A stretch of DNA of 64,000 nt from Hyaloscypha bicolor E. Its lineage: Eukaryota; Ascomycota; Leotiomycetes; Helotiales; Hyaloscyphaceae. Below, piece by piece: positions 1 through 11,716 of this stretch. Positions within the stretch are counted from its first letter, which is position 1, and every line of letters starts with the position of its first letter. The stretch is from the NCBI RefSeq assembly GCF_002865645.1, contig NW_020194512.1, forward strand, positions 2,521,183 to 2,585,182. Direction: 5' to 3'. The translations under genes were made by a program, and so were the position numbers. The notes beneath the pieces were generated by a model. That model was not told the origin of the DNA, ran no database searches, and saw only the letters and a list, made by a program, of their open reading frames with translations.

Positions 1-2
1 GC

Positions 3-2923
3 AGCGACAACGACCGTGATGCGCCAAGCGGAAAGGAGAACATGCCTTGGCCTGCCAGCCCCAAATTACCGCCGCCATCTGTGGCTCGAGATATGGCTCT
101 TGTTGCAGAATATGAGAGAGTTCACTCGAAACGTTCCCCTACGCCAGCGAAGATTGAAGCGGCCAAATCATCCCCCGTTTCGGATGCACCTAAAAGCGCA
201 ACAGAGCCTAAATCCGATTTAAAGCAGACAACAGTTATCACAAAGGATGCAGAATGGGTCATGGTGACGCCGACCAAGTCGCCGAAGCAATTGGAGAAGG
301 AGAATCGGCTGTGGCTGGAGCCATCATCATCAGAAGAAGACTTGACCCTACCCAACAGCAATTCCAAACTGAAGGTGTCAGAAGTCGTTGGAAGAATGTC
401 TGGATCCACCGATACGGTCTACAAATCTGCCACAAGCTTACCAATTGTACAAGTTGATAGCGCGGAAGAATCACCACCCTCACAGCGTCGCATGATGACG
501 GCTGCCGAGGCAATCAAGTCACTGGATGAGCTGATTCCAGATGCAGATGTGATGGTTCCCGGTGATGGCGACCGCGAGCGAGCAAAGAAGGTGTATGATG
601 GCAATGAAGACTTTATTCAACGAGAGAAGGCTGCTGCTTGGATGGGAGAAGAAGGGCCTGCCTGCACGCGGACCCTGCTTGCGTATATGGAGTTGTATGA
701 CTTTGCGAACTTGAACATCTTGGCGGCACTTCGTTTGATGTGTGGTCGATTAGTGCTCAAAGCCGAGAGTCAACAAGTCGATCGAATTCTAGTTGCGTTT
801 TCAAGGAGGTGGTGCCAGTGTAATCCTAATCATGGCTTCAAAGGCGTTGGTAAGTTTGTATTTCTTCCCCTCATTACTTCGCTAATGGAAGGCAGATGTT
901 GTGCATACAATTTGCTATTCAATATTGTTGCTGAACACAGATCTGCATCTTGCCGATATCGACCAAAAGATGACTCGAAGTCAGTTCATCAAGAATACTA
1001 TGCCTACAATCCGACACAGTGTTGCCAATTCCGCTCCAGATGCGTTTGAGCCATCGCGGCCGACAGTACTTCCTGGGAAGAGCTCGACCTTCGATGTGGA
1101 GACCAGCAAAGGTAGCGATGGGTTGAAGCCTCAGAGGGCATCAATTGAAGTCGAGCGTCCCTCTTGGAGATCATCTTTCAAGCCTCCTATGCGAGCGGAC
1201 TCGGAAGGTACTACGCCAACGCCATTAGATTATGACACTCCTGTCAATGATTGTGGACCATTGGTCAAAGCACCTTTTCATGGGACGTTGCGAACTTGGG
1301 AAGTTCAGGTTGAGATTGTGCTCAAGGATTTCTACAATTCCATCCGCGATGAGCGTCTTCCATTGTTCGGGGCCACCATGGATAAAACGCAGCTTCAAGC
1401 TCCCTCGACCAATAGTTTGTCTGTTTTTGCAAACGGCATGCTGCGCCGATCTCCCAGCGTGTTGAGTAAGACACCGTCCGAATCCCAAAGCTACCAAAGA
1501 GGCAGAACGGCGGAGACAGTTCGCGTTGGCAATAGCAAGTGGAGTAGCAAGAACCGTTCGAGGCCTCGTTTATATCCTGGCTCAGGGCTAGGATCGAGCC
1601 GAACAAGCCTAGATGACCAATCTTCGATGTGGAGCCCATCTGTTTCGTCCAGCACTTGGAGCAAATACTCACTCGGAAAGACACAGACTTCCATGTCCGT
1701 TGACTCGCTCGGATCTAACTGGCCAACTGGTGATTACCAACAGTCAATTGGCTTTGCCAATGCTCTGAGTCAGGCAATCATTCGAGAGGAGACAATTGGT
1801 AGCCAGGGCAGTGGTGGCAGCGAAGATCTACGCATAGCGCCTCTGCTGGAAGACGAGTCATTAGAGCTTGCTGGAGCACCATGGGCAAAAGAAGGGATTG
1901 TCAAGCACAAGCACCATCTCGAGGCCTTGGACAAGAAAGCTAAGGATCGCAACTGGAATGAGGTGTTTGCTGTCATCGAGAAGGGCTACATGAGTTTGTT
2001 CTCTTTCTCGAGCAAGAGTATGCGCAACAAGTCGAAAGGCAAAGCTTCTGGCGGGGTGGTTGGCGGTGGAAATTGGCAGGAGAATGCTGAGAGTCTTGGA
2101 TCGTTCCTGCTCAGACAAACCATTGCCAGTGCTCTACCATCGCCCGGTTATTCCAAGGCTCGTCCCCACGTGTGGGCGCTGTCATTGCCTACTGGAGCTG
2201 TCCATCTCTTCCAAGTTGGCACACCTGATATCGTCAAGGAATTCGTGTCAACTGCGAATTATTGGAGTGCTCGACTTTCGAATCATCCCTTGGTAGGAGG
2301 TATCAGTAATATTGAATATGGCTGGTCTGATGCCATCGTCAACAACGCTCTGGTGACCGCGATCAACGATTCTACAAGGCCGTCTACCAGTGGTCGCAGA
2401 CCGAGTTTGCAGAGCTCCTTGAGATCGAGTCTCGACCAAGGATTGTCCGGCGGAAGCACGAGATCTCGACTTCCAGGAGACAGGATCAACATTTCCGACT
2501 GGACCCCGCCAACTCAAAGCATGCGCGCCAGCAACCTCTTGGAGCAGGATCAGCTGAAGACTTTGACCGACTATGTCTCCGGCATCGAAGAAGAACTCCA
2601 AAAGCACAATCAACTGCGCAGTCCTATGCTCCTAGCTGTAAGCCTTTGCCGTCCCATTTCCTTCTTCCCCAAACATCCACTAACAAAACACACAGTTCAC
2701 ACCTCGCCACCCCAATGCCCAAAAAGCAATGGCGAACTGGGAGAAGAAATCATCGTATCTCCTGCGCGAAATCGTCAAGTTCAGGACGTACATCGATTGC
2801 TTGCAAGCTGCGGAAGCGGGCAAGCAGAAGATTTATGCGGAGAGAACCTCGAGGAAAGCTGAAGAAGACGGCGATGAGGAGGGGGATACGACGCTAAAAC
2901 CTGACTCCACTCCCCGAGCTTGA
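3..2923 (+). CDS. Sec7-PH domain ARF guanine-nucleotide exchange factor (EFA6/Yel1-like), 5' end outside window
   Basis: The protein should load GTP onto a small ARF GTPase at a membrane, most likely the plasma membrane as for EFA6 and yeast Yel1. The frame is open from base 3 with no convincing start, so the N-terminus is missing; 938 residues are visible. Exons are 3-849, 896-2637 and 2696-2923. Introns of 46 and 58 nt have GTAAG donors and CTAAT/CTAAC-like branch points. The Sec7 domain (about residues 170-322) spans intron 1. It has the active-site region KAESQQVDRIL with the catalytic Glu, then CNPNHGF and, after the splice, SILLLNTDLH. A PH domain lies at about 614-748 (KEGIVKHKHHLEAL, later HVWALSLPTGAVHLFQ). 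A helical C-terminal segment ending KFRTYIDCLQ resembles the tail after the PH domain in EFA6. Long Ser-rich disordered linkers separate the domains. The splice joins restore the Sec7 fold exactly, which supports the model. Confidence 0.88.
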
Positions 2924-4385
2924 AAGACGGACTCTCTTTTTCGAATACACTACTTAGCAGCGGATGAGCTTACGTTTACGCCTGCTTCGTCTTCTCAACT
3001 CACCACTTTTACTATTCGACACGCGACTTCCCTATGCATCATTTTCGATTCGAGCAAGGAGGTGCATTAGATGGCGTTGTATATAGCTGCTTTTTCTTTC
3101 CTCTCACTTTTCTCTCTAAGAACATTATTCTTGTTACACTTGCAAGCGGGGTAGTTTTTGCTTGGATGACTTCATGGGGGTCGGGGTGGGAAACTCCTGG
3201 CGTTTGCCTTGGCTGGATATGGTTTGTCGCGTTGGAATGTTATGTATACCCATTGGCTTTTTTGCGCTTTGCTAGGATTTTTTTTTTTTTTTTTTTAGAT
3301 GGCAGGGAAAAGGGGTCATCAGGGATGGGGAAGGGGTTATGAGGTATGATATATGATTATGGGGAGAGAGGGAAGAAGGCGGCGGGGCAAGAGTTTGGGA
3401 AGGGGAAGGCTGATAGAGAGGGGAAGCTAGGAGAAGAGGAGAAATATATTTGACTCTCCGTTGTAATCTTCACGAAGGGTATTCTTGTGACGCATTCAAT
3501 TGTCCTATTCACACCTGCTATATCCATTCGAAGAGCCAAGTGACTTAATAATCCCTACATCAAAACACCAACAGTGCGTTGAGCTCGTCTCTTTTCATTA
3601 TATATTCCTCCCTCCAGGGAACTTTCCATCCTCATCCTCTGAAAAGCAAGTCCTTTTAGATATCGTTCACGCCCACTCCCTTTTGGTACAGTACACAGGA
3701 AGGTATTCGCTTTCCGTCCACCTCGTTTACTCTCTGCGGATGTCGTGAGGCGTCCACGCTTGCTTATTCCTCACGCGACGTTCAGCGAAACGTGAGAAGG
3801 AAATTCTTAACAGCACAACATTTTTTGACAACAAAGTAGAGTTGAAAACAAATCAGCGAAAGAAAGAGATTTTGATTCGTCTTGGAGTGTCTGGCTTAAT
3901 TTACGCTTATATTTGTTTTTCGCGCATGTGTGAGAAACGAAGCCGATGACATGGAAGGCAGGCCAGATTTAATTTCGGGGTAGCTTTCTTGCTCACGCCA
4001 TGCTTGGAGAAGATTTGCTTAGGGACCCTTTTTATTGCAAATTTTCTCCTTGTCACCGCCTGCTTACTATCGCTTATTCGCAATACTTCAAACATCGAAA
4101 CCCATGCCCTGCGAAAAAGAAGAAGAAAAAAAAAGGGGGGGGTTGTTATTAGTAAGACGGGCAATATATTTGCCTTCTATGGGAGTATTGTATTGGAAGC
4201 AAAGTAGTATTGCTGTTGAGATATTTTGAGGTGTTGCGTGCGGGATATCTCGGTACTCCCTTAGCGGGCTCTCTTGCATGAATTGCCTGACCCACGACAT
4301 CCCCATAATCTTTGATAGTACTCATAGAATCACTGATAGAGGAGGCTACATAGTCAGATGCCCCGTGCTCACTTGCTCATATCCG
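2924..4385. other. Convergent intergenic region, no gene seen
   Basis: This stretch separates two genes that end towards each other. It holds a poly-T run at about 3279-3296, purine-rich tracts near 3301-3440 and only short open frames in both strands without recognisable protein content. I see no RNA gene or repeat in it. Confidence 0.6.
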
Positions 4386-5739
4386 TCATCCAGTCCATTC
4401 GGCTTCGATCAGCCACATTTTCGAGTTCGGTGCTGGAGCCGCACCGAGAAACTTGTACCGCGAATCCGCCTGCTTGAACAATTCCTCCCACTCACTCACT
4501 CCTCTCTCGTGTCCACTCATACATGCAAGCATCTACCGCTGTTAGCGAAATCCCCAACATTATTCACCGAAGAGCTCACAATCGCATCCAGTCCCCTAAC
4601 AGCCCTCTCATTCCTCCACCTAATCTTCCCAGGCTCCGGCAAAATCTCGTCGTTAATCAGAATCCTCGCCCCCTTTTTCAAAGCCGGGATCGCGGCTCTC
4701 AACGTCTGAGTCGCTTTATCGTCATATTGGTTATGAAACACGAAGCGGTAGAGGTACACATCTGCGTCCTTGACAGGCTGCGGGGTGAAATAGTCATGCT
4801 GCATCCATTCGATATTGGTCCCTGGGTAGTCGACCTTGATCTCTCCCACCATTCGGATATCTTGAACGATGAGTTTGAGATCTGGGAAGGCTTTTGAGAT
4901 TGCTGCGCTCGCGAACCCGTTTGCCCCTCCAACCTAGAAATTTTCACCTCAGTATGCTTTCAGGAAGACAAAGCTGGACGGCAACTTACATCAACCACAG
5001 TCCCTTTCCCAAGCTTACCCCAAGGGTAGCCTTCAACCAAACTGGTCACTTCGTACCCCTCGCCCGAGCTGAAGAACTGCATCGCACGTCCGAAGTTCAC
5101 TGTCCGAGCAGGGTCCTTCGCCAGATCCTCATAGACAGAAATCTCACCAGGTTTACCGACAGCGATCGAGTAGCCCACTTCTCTCGGACTTGTCGAGTCG
5201 GGCCATTTTTGCAATGCGTCCGTCGTATGCGCTAGGCTCTTGAACGCCACCTCCGTATGAAGATCGACGAATGCGGCGAGGTATTCATTCTCAACCAGCA
5301 ATTTCGACGTGGGTGTATGTGCAACCCTCCCATTTCTCTCGCAGAACAGCCGACTCGTCATTGCATGGCGAAGCGTTCTCCGGAGAATGGACTCCGAAAC
5401 ACCGGTTGCCTTCGCGAGCTCTTCATACGAGATGTCCCCGTGAACAGGAACGAGTTTTGCCACTCCCCATCGGTTTATGGCCGCCACTGGGAGCACGTGT
5501 ACAGCCTAGGAACATCCTCAGACTTGACATGATTGAGAAGGGGAGGCTATCCTCACCGACCATGCCAGTTCGCGGAGGTATTCAATATCACCGACTAAGA
5601 CTGCATTGAGCTCGGGGAGCAGATCAATCAAATCGAGCCTCGCCTCTTGCTCCTCTGCGGAGGACGCCGAGAGGCTTTGGGGTTTAGCCAAGGCCGAGCG
5701 AACTGCCGCTGCGAGCGAAACAAGACTATTGGTAACCAT
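4386..5739 (-). CDS. Plant-type O-methyltransferase, SAM-dependent
   Basis: The protein should transfer a methyl group from S-adenosylmethionine to a hydroxyl of a small aromatic or polyketide-like substrate, as in fungal secondary metabolism; the substrate cannot be read from sequence. Exons on the minus strand are 5557-5739, 4990-5505, 4580-4933 and 4386-4532, giving 399 aa, normal for the family. An N-terminal winged-helix dimerisation region (ISYEELAKATGVSESILRRTLRH) precedes the SAM site VVDVGGANGFAS (around residue 230), which is rebuilt across intron 2. Then come the core ADVYLYRFVFHNQYDD and ILINDEILPEPG. Intron 3 (4533-4579, donor GTGAGC, branch CTAAC) restores the C-terminal helix ending SEWEELFKQADSRY and the final strand MWLIEAEW. 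The start is the first Met in frame. It is transcribed away from the methyltransferase at 6159. Confidence 0.85.
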
Positions 5740-6158
5740 GGTGTTGGATTAATTTGATATATTGTTGGTGGGAGGAAGTGAGGGGGAGCTTCAGACGAAG
5801 ATGCGGTGTAACGGAGGGGTCCTGCATAGTGGGGGTGGGGCGTACAGGGCCCAGCAGCCATCTGGTCTCGGCAATCTGGTGATCCAGCCCCGGAGGCATT
5901 GCCGAGATCTCTTTCCCTTGCGTTTGCATATCTTCACAGGCAGAAGGGTCCAGTTGAACGATTTTTAATAGCGTTCTGCAGTCTGGATGCAAAAGTACAA
6001 ACGAGGGCCAATCGTACTGTAGTACATGGTGTGCTGCTTCCCGCCCCTAAACCACAAAGAAGCCTCCCCACTTCTCTCCCCATTATTTCAAGATCGCTTT
6101 CGCGTATCGGCGGCTTCGCTGCACGTCATTCCTCAACACCAGCCCTTGCCACATCACA
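5740..6158. promoter_or_regulatory. Divergent promoter of two methyltransferase genes
   Basis: The 419 bp lie between the start codons of the O-methyltransferase (minus) and the LaeA-like methyltransferase (plus). The region contains a perfect inverted repeat, TCTCGGCAAT at 5866-5875 and ATTGCCGAGA at 5898-5907, separated by 22 bp. The half-site CGGCAAT begins with the CGG triplet favoured by Zn(II)2Cys6 regulators. Joint regulation of the two genes is an inference from this arrangement. Confidence 0.5.
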
Positions 6159-7413
6159 ATGTCGACCCCAGCAGCAGAAGCCACAAACCCCCGGAGTGCC
6201 ACGACAAGCCCAGGAAGTCCGCGGTCGCCCCAACATCAGCCAGAAACGAATGTTGCGGAAATGGTCCAGGCGGAACATGACGTAGACGAGGCTGAGATAG
6301 TGGCTGCCGATGATGATGGAGACAGCACCTATGGCAGCGAAGCGTCAAGCTCCTACTCAGCGTCTGTGACATCGAGTATTCGCAACAATATCCATGAGAA
6401 TGGACTGAGATATCATGCTTTTAAGCAGGATGCGTACTACCCCTTTCCGAATGACGAGAATGAGCAGAACCGGGACGATATCAAACATGCAATGACTGTT
6501 ATGCTTTGTGGAGGAAAACTGCACTTTGCTCCTATTGGAGACAACCCACAGGCGATTTTGGATTTAGGTACGCGAGGGTCCAATTCAGCAAAAGCAAGAC
6601 TGACAAAATCAACAGGTACCGGAACTGGTATCTGGGCAATCGAAAGTCAGCCAGGTTTCCCTCTTCCCCTGAAGTTTTCATACACTAACTTGGAAAGTGG
6701 CCGACAAGTACCCCAGTGCTGCGGTGGAAGGACTTGACCTGAGTGCCATTCAACCTAACTACGTACCTCCAAATCTCAAATTCATCATCGATGATATCGA
6801 AGAAGAATGGGTATACCCACCAAATTCTTACAACTACATCCACTGTCGGCACGTAGCGCAAACCATTAAAAACAAGCCCCAGCTTTTGCAGCGTGCTCTC
6901 CGGTACGTCCCCCTCGCCAATGATGTCTTTCTGCCTAGAACTCAACGAGTTATCAGGACCCTGAAGCCAGGAGGATATTTCGAATTCCAAGAAATCCTCT
7001 ACTACCCCGAATGCGACGATGGGACCATGACCGAGCCATACCCGGTAAAAGACTGGGTCGACGAGCTGAACGAAGGCATCGCTAAGCTCGGCGGCGACAA
7101 CTTCGGCGCTTCGAAACTGGCTGGTCAGATGCGCGACGCGGGGTTTGTCAATGTCGAGGAAATCGTCCTGAAGCTTCCGCTGGGTATCTGGCCCAAGGAC
7201 AAACTGCTCAAACGGGCGGGCTTGTATTGGCGAGTGGCGATTAGTGACGGCCTGAGGAATATCTGTTCTCGGGTGTTCACGAGGGGCTTGGGGTGGACCA
7301 TGGAGGCGATTGATGTTTACCTTGTCGAGGTCCGGAAAAGTTTGCATGATGCGTCGAAGCATGTGTATTTCCCGCTGTACATTGTTGTTGGACAGAAGCC
7401 CGAGACGGACTGA
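6159..7413 (+). CDS. LaeA-like SAM-dependent methyltransferase
   Basis: This is a class I methyltransferase of the large fungal family that includes the regulator LaeA; most members have no known substrate. Exons are 6159-6567, 6616-6645 and 6698-7413, giving 384 aa, close to the family norm. The middle exon is only 30 nt, but without it the SAM-binding glycine loop is broken: joining gives [20 protein letters not shown] near residue 132. Next come the acidic loop VEGLDLSAIQPNYVPPN and IDDIEEEW, typical of this family, and the C-terminal YFPLYIVVGQKP. About 90 N-terminal residues are Ser/Asp-rich and disordered. Intron 2 has the weak donor GTCAGC, so the exact join is less certain than the rest. 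The gene is head-to-head with the O-methyltransferase at 4386-5739, so a shared role in a small metabolite pathway is plausible but unproven. Confidence 0.85.
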
Positions 7414-8280
7414 AAAAGAGCTGAGATGCTGGAAAGGTTTATGGGAATAGGAAAAGTACGGAGAAGGTAGAAAGTGTGTACGAATTTGAAGTGTTCAAAA
7501 TAATAATCACGATTCTTGCTATTTTGCAGCAACTTTACCGCAATATTCTCGTAAGCTCATCCGTATTGTCGAAACCGGCTGGTTACGAGTGTCTGGATTA
7601 ATGTTCCATTCACTCTTCAACTTTGCTCTCCTCTTGTTTTCCTCCTGGTGTGGACGAGACGGTCCATGTTCCATTTGGAGAGACATCGTCCTGCTCTTAT
7701 CCTTTGATGAGCCTCGCGCAACCGCGCTCAACCGAACCGGCAGAACATGCTTTGGTGGAAGTCACGAGCCCTCAAGAGCTCACCCAGGAGTTCTACCTCT
7801 CTTGTTGGGAATTAATTAGAGGACAATACTGTGATGATACCATTCTATCATTGTATGGATATGGGAACTGCGAGAATGCAGAAAGGATTTATCAGATTGC
7901 TCGGATTGTGGTTGTCACATGAACATGGATTGGAACAAAGGGAAGGCTATAAAGAATTAGAAGCCTTTTTACCTACATCTCATTCGCAAAATCATAAACA
8001 ATGATCACTTTAGCTAAATGTCTGATATTTCTAGCCAACTTCATGGCTCATAGAACCAAAAACCATCACCGAATGACATGGAAGGGCAGCTGCTCCAAAA
8101 AAGCAATATAAATTGAACACTACTTGAAGTCATTAGATTGAGATGAAACATACAAAAGAGACAGGGACATATATCATAGATATCATTCTTCCTTTTAACA
8201 TCGCTCACAAACAGATGAATGCCAGAAGCATAATAGAGCACTCGTCATACATTGCCATCAAGAGATTAAAAGCCAGAGAG
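7414..8280. other. Convergent intergenic region, no gene supported
   Basis: The region lies between the ends of the LaeA-like gene and the HeLo-E2 gene. A 99-codon open frame exists at 7623-7922 on the plus strand, but it has no recognisable motif, homologue or splice context. AT content rises towards 8280, as expected for 3' flanks. Confidence 0.55.
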
Positions 8281-11200
8281 TCATATATGAGAAGTGTTTG
8301 GAATCGCAGGGTCGGGGTCGGAGAGCTTTGGACCGTCTTCAAGTAAACGTGTATCTGCATTTTCACGCAGCAGTTTGTCAATTTGACAGAGAGCCTCGAG
8401 TGCTCCGAAACAAAGTTCAGTCTCCTTCCAAGATTGGAAGTCCATCGTTAGCTCACAGCTGATCGTCCGGTCTCTACTTCCTAGACGACAATAAGTCAAC
8501 CTAAGGCTGTTGTTCTTTGTCGAGTAGATTGGATAATATTCACGGACAATACTTGTAAGATTTCGAAAGTCAGAGAATCGTTGACCATCGTGCCATTTTA
8601 GAACCCATCTCATGCCTACCCCCCCATCATCTCGGTTTTCTAGCAATAACCGTGCGGAATACTCATACCAATAATTCGACAATTCAGCCACTGAGACACC
8701 AATCCCATTCATGAGAGAAGGGTGGATAAAAGACTGAATGAGGGTAGATATAGAAGGCATTGCATGGCGAAAGGCTTTAGGTGCGACCATCAAAGGAGCT
8801 GGTCGAGGCCCATACCGTGGCTTGAGGTCAGGCTTAACAAATGACAGGAATTCCCTTCTTTTCAAGAGCTGCACGGCATGTGATCGAAATACTCGCTCAA
8901 GCCCATGTTCAAAAAGCAGAGCAAAGACCTGCGGATCTGGTTCGTCCAATGCTATAGTAGTGCCGTCCCATCCCCAAAGTCTGGCGTCGGGAAATTCGAC
9001 GATGAGGAAAGAATTGAGATCTTTGATTTGATCGAGGTCTTTAGTTATATCCCAGATCTGGTAACCATTTACTGTGCTGATTATAGAAATCTGGTACGAT
9101 ATTGACGCGATGCGGCCTAAAAATACCTGAACTTTCGTTTTGCCTGTCGCCAAGCAGCTGGCAAGGAAGTCTCCGCACAAATGTTGAGCTTCTTTGTAGA
9201 AAGCGCTGGCCGCCAGATGGTCCTCAGGATTGAGGCAATGGCTATTGCTCCGGGACAAGTAAGCATCAGCTGCCTCAAGGAGGCTGTGGCAGATTTTCAA
9301 ATCGGTGATCTTGCAGGGAGGTCTTGTATTACCCTCAAGTCTGGTAATCCAAGGTTGTAGATGATATCGTGTGCTGAGAATGAGATCTCCCAATAGCGGC
9401 GTAGCTGACGAATCAATGCTCTTGGACTGTCCTTCTAAGGCCGTCTCAGATCTATCTCGGCGGCTCAATTGCCAAGAGCTCCCCAAATTCGGCCCATCGA
9501 TATACATGTACAAGTCCGCTTTTAGATAAAAACTCGTCGCTTCAAACCTGTTTGTCGAGGCCCATCCTTCAGAAAGATCTGGGGGCGAAGGAGGAAGCGA
9601 TTTTGATAAACTCACGGCATCAATTGTAGACTCCGAATGGGGATTGTTGGAGTGCACCCAGTTCATCTCAATATCACCCGGAGGAATGTCTTCAGAAAAG
9701 ATCAGGTCTTGGTATTCAGGTCGCGGTCCAGTGGCAAAGCGTTGTGTATAGAGTCGCGCATTCTCGCAATAACCGTTATAGTCTTCAATGTACTTTTGCG
9801 CAATCTCCGGTACCAATGGATCATCCACATCAGGAGATGCCAGAAGTCCGCACATAGCCGTGAGGAGAGCTCCCAGGGACCATCGTGTATCACCTGATTT
9901 CGGGGGATACCAAAGTGCGCGCGAATCACTGACCGGAGTCTTGGAGGACCCGGCAGATAAGACAGTGTTCCATTTTTCCTTGTAGTCAGCACATATATGA
10001 CCTTGTGGAGATATATTTGGGTGGTATATCTTGGTGTGGAACCTCATCAATGGTGGACTGAACGGGTTGGTCTCGGATAACTTGACTGTGATGAAGAATA
10101 CACCACCTTCATACGGGGTCTCTGGTGGACCTTCAATGCTGGCTAAGACCTCGGCTAGACTATCGTCCAAAGGCACCGCGCTCACAAATGGGACCTTGCT
10201 AGCTCTGATATTGCGAAGTTCGAAGAACATTCGTTTGGCAGCTGATGAACCACTATGTGCCTGCCCGACGATTTTCCCAGAGTGATCGAGCCAGTATTTC
10301 TCATCCTCATTCTTGATCGAGGCCAGTCGCTCGCCATAGTGAGCGTCTCCTGCCGCAAAGCTTAATGGCTTTCTTGGCTTTGCTTTGCTGAGAAGATCAC
10401 TTAATAGTCGTTGATGTTGTGGAAGCGCTTGTGTAAACAGGGGCTTTGTAGATGTTCCAGGTACTGAATCGTAAATAGAAGGCTCCAAAGCAGCCTTAGA
10501 CTTTGCCTCGATCGGGACCAACGCGAGACTGCAATCCTTCTGAGTATGGACACACCTGGAACAACACCGACCTTCGGCTGCAGGAACGCACTTGTAGTGT
10601 TCTTCCAGGCATTGCTCGCAAGAAGCACGTGGTTTGTAAGGACCTTTCGATCGATTATGCGATGCGGATGCCCTTTGCTGGCGGGTTTTGGAGCTCGATG
10701 TTATCGAGCCTGGCCAAGCACCAGGTATATGTTGACCTTCGTTGCGGACACTTTCTGAAATACCCGATGGCAGGCTCCTAGCCTGAACAGCTTCGCAGTC
10801 AGTTTTACTCAGTAAATAGTGAAGTGTGAAGATTTTTTCTGGTCTTGGAGACACTGGAAATTTGAACGGAAATATTCATACCGTGACAAATGAATCTGTC
10901 GATGCAGGAAAGTGAGAGCTGAAATCGAGAGTCTGCGTATCAATGAATGACTCAGCAACAGTGATCAAGCGCTGGCTGGCAGCATCAGAAACGTCACGCT
11001 GGGAGGAGCCATGCCGCGAAGAGGCGTCCCGAAGTAATCTGAGGCTCTGAGTATCTGAAATACTTTCAATCTCCTGTCGGAGCCGTTCGTGCTGCTCCCG
11101 AAGAAGTCCCAGTGACTTCGTGATGCTTTCCAATCCATCGACAAACTCCTTGAGCCGGTTGAGCATGCCCTCGAACTTCTCTGCATCGTGTATTGCCCAT

Positions 11201-11716
11201 CGTGTAACCTTCCAAGCAGAGGTTTCCTTCTGATGCTTCCTGATCCGGGACTTGAATCTCTCGAATGACCCTTTGAAGATATCAAGACCTCTGGATGTCG
11301 ATACCTCCGAGCCTTGTGGGATGTTCGAAGTCAACCCATATCTCTCGTCGACGTTCCCAGCCTCTTCAAGCAGGGACTTGATATTGTTCAGAATCCTTTC
11401 TACACCCGGCCTTATATCTGGTCGATCGAGGCTCTTGTCATATCGTAGACGATGTCCATGCGGATTGGGCACCAAGCCCACCGATTCGCCCCAGAGTCCA
11501 AACCGAGCTCGCTGCAAAGAGAACTGCACAAAATCAGCACAAGATTCACGCAGAGGATAAAGGCCCATTCACCAGAGCACACAGCTGCTCGTAATCCTCA
11601 CTGAAGTTCTTCCCGGCAACGACAATGTCGAAACACTCGATGCAAGTCGTGAACAAGGCTGCAACGCTGATCGCACTCAGCGCCAAGCCTGCGAGGCCCT
11701 CAGCAGCGCCGGACAT
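8281..11716 (-). CDS. HeLo domain - Cys6 zinc-cluster-like motif - E2 ubiquitin-conjugating domain fusion protein
   Basis: Minus-strand exons are 11573-11716, 10882-11523 and 8281-10782, giving 1095 aa. Residues 1 to about 240 form a HeLo domain like that of fungal HET-S/LopB proteins: the N-terminus MSGAAEGLAGLALSAISVAA is hydrophobic, then FSLQRARFGLWGESVGL. HeLo domains can act as membrane-perturbing cell-death effectors. Six cysteines (about 317, 320, 327, 336, 339, 346) have the C-x2-C-x6-C-x8-C-x2-C-x6-C spacing of Zn(II)2Cys6 clusters but lack the usual basic residues between them. An E2 fold follows (about 444-613), with YHPNISPQGHIC holding the active-site Cys (about 526) and DDPLVPEIAQKY; about 30 residues are inserted after KEKW. 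The last 480 residues are unrecognised. The join rests on frame: the E2 frame opens upstream with no ATG before the zinc motif, and a 99-nt phase-0 intron (GTATGA donor, CTGAC branch, CAG) links it to the HeLo exon. The other reading is two adjacent genes. Confidence 0.75.

Noticed and set aside
4533..4567. A 35-nt third intron in the O-methyltransferase
   Set aside because: It keeps the frame but has a poor donor and is very short; the 47-nt form starting at GTGAGC (4533-4579) also keeps frame and aligns better with the family.
7623..7922. 99-codon frame after the LaeA-like gene
   Set aside because: No recognisable domain, no signal peptide and no conserved-looking block; it may be transcribed 3' sequence.
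10846..10881. A 28-nt intron (10854-10881) as the link between the HeLo and E2 exons
   Set aside because: It is shorter than functional fungal introns and would join the exons out of frame; the 99-nt intron 10783-10881 keeps the frame and has a proper branch point.
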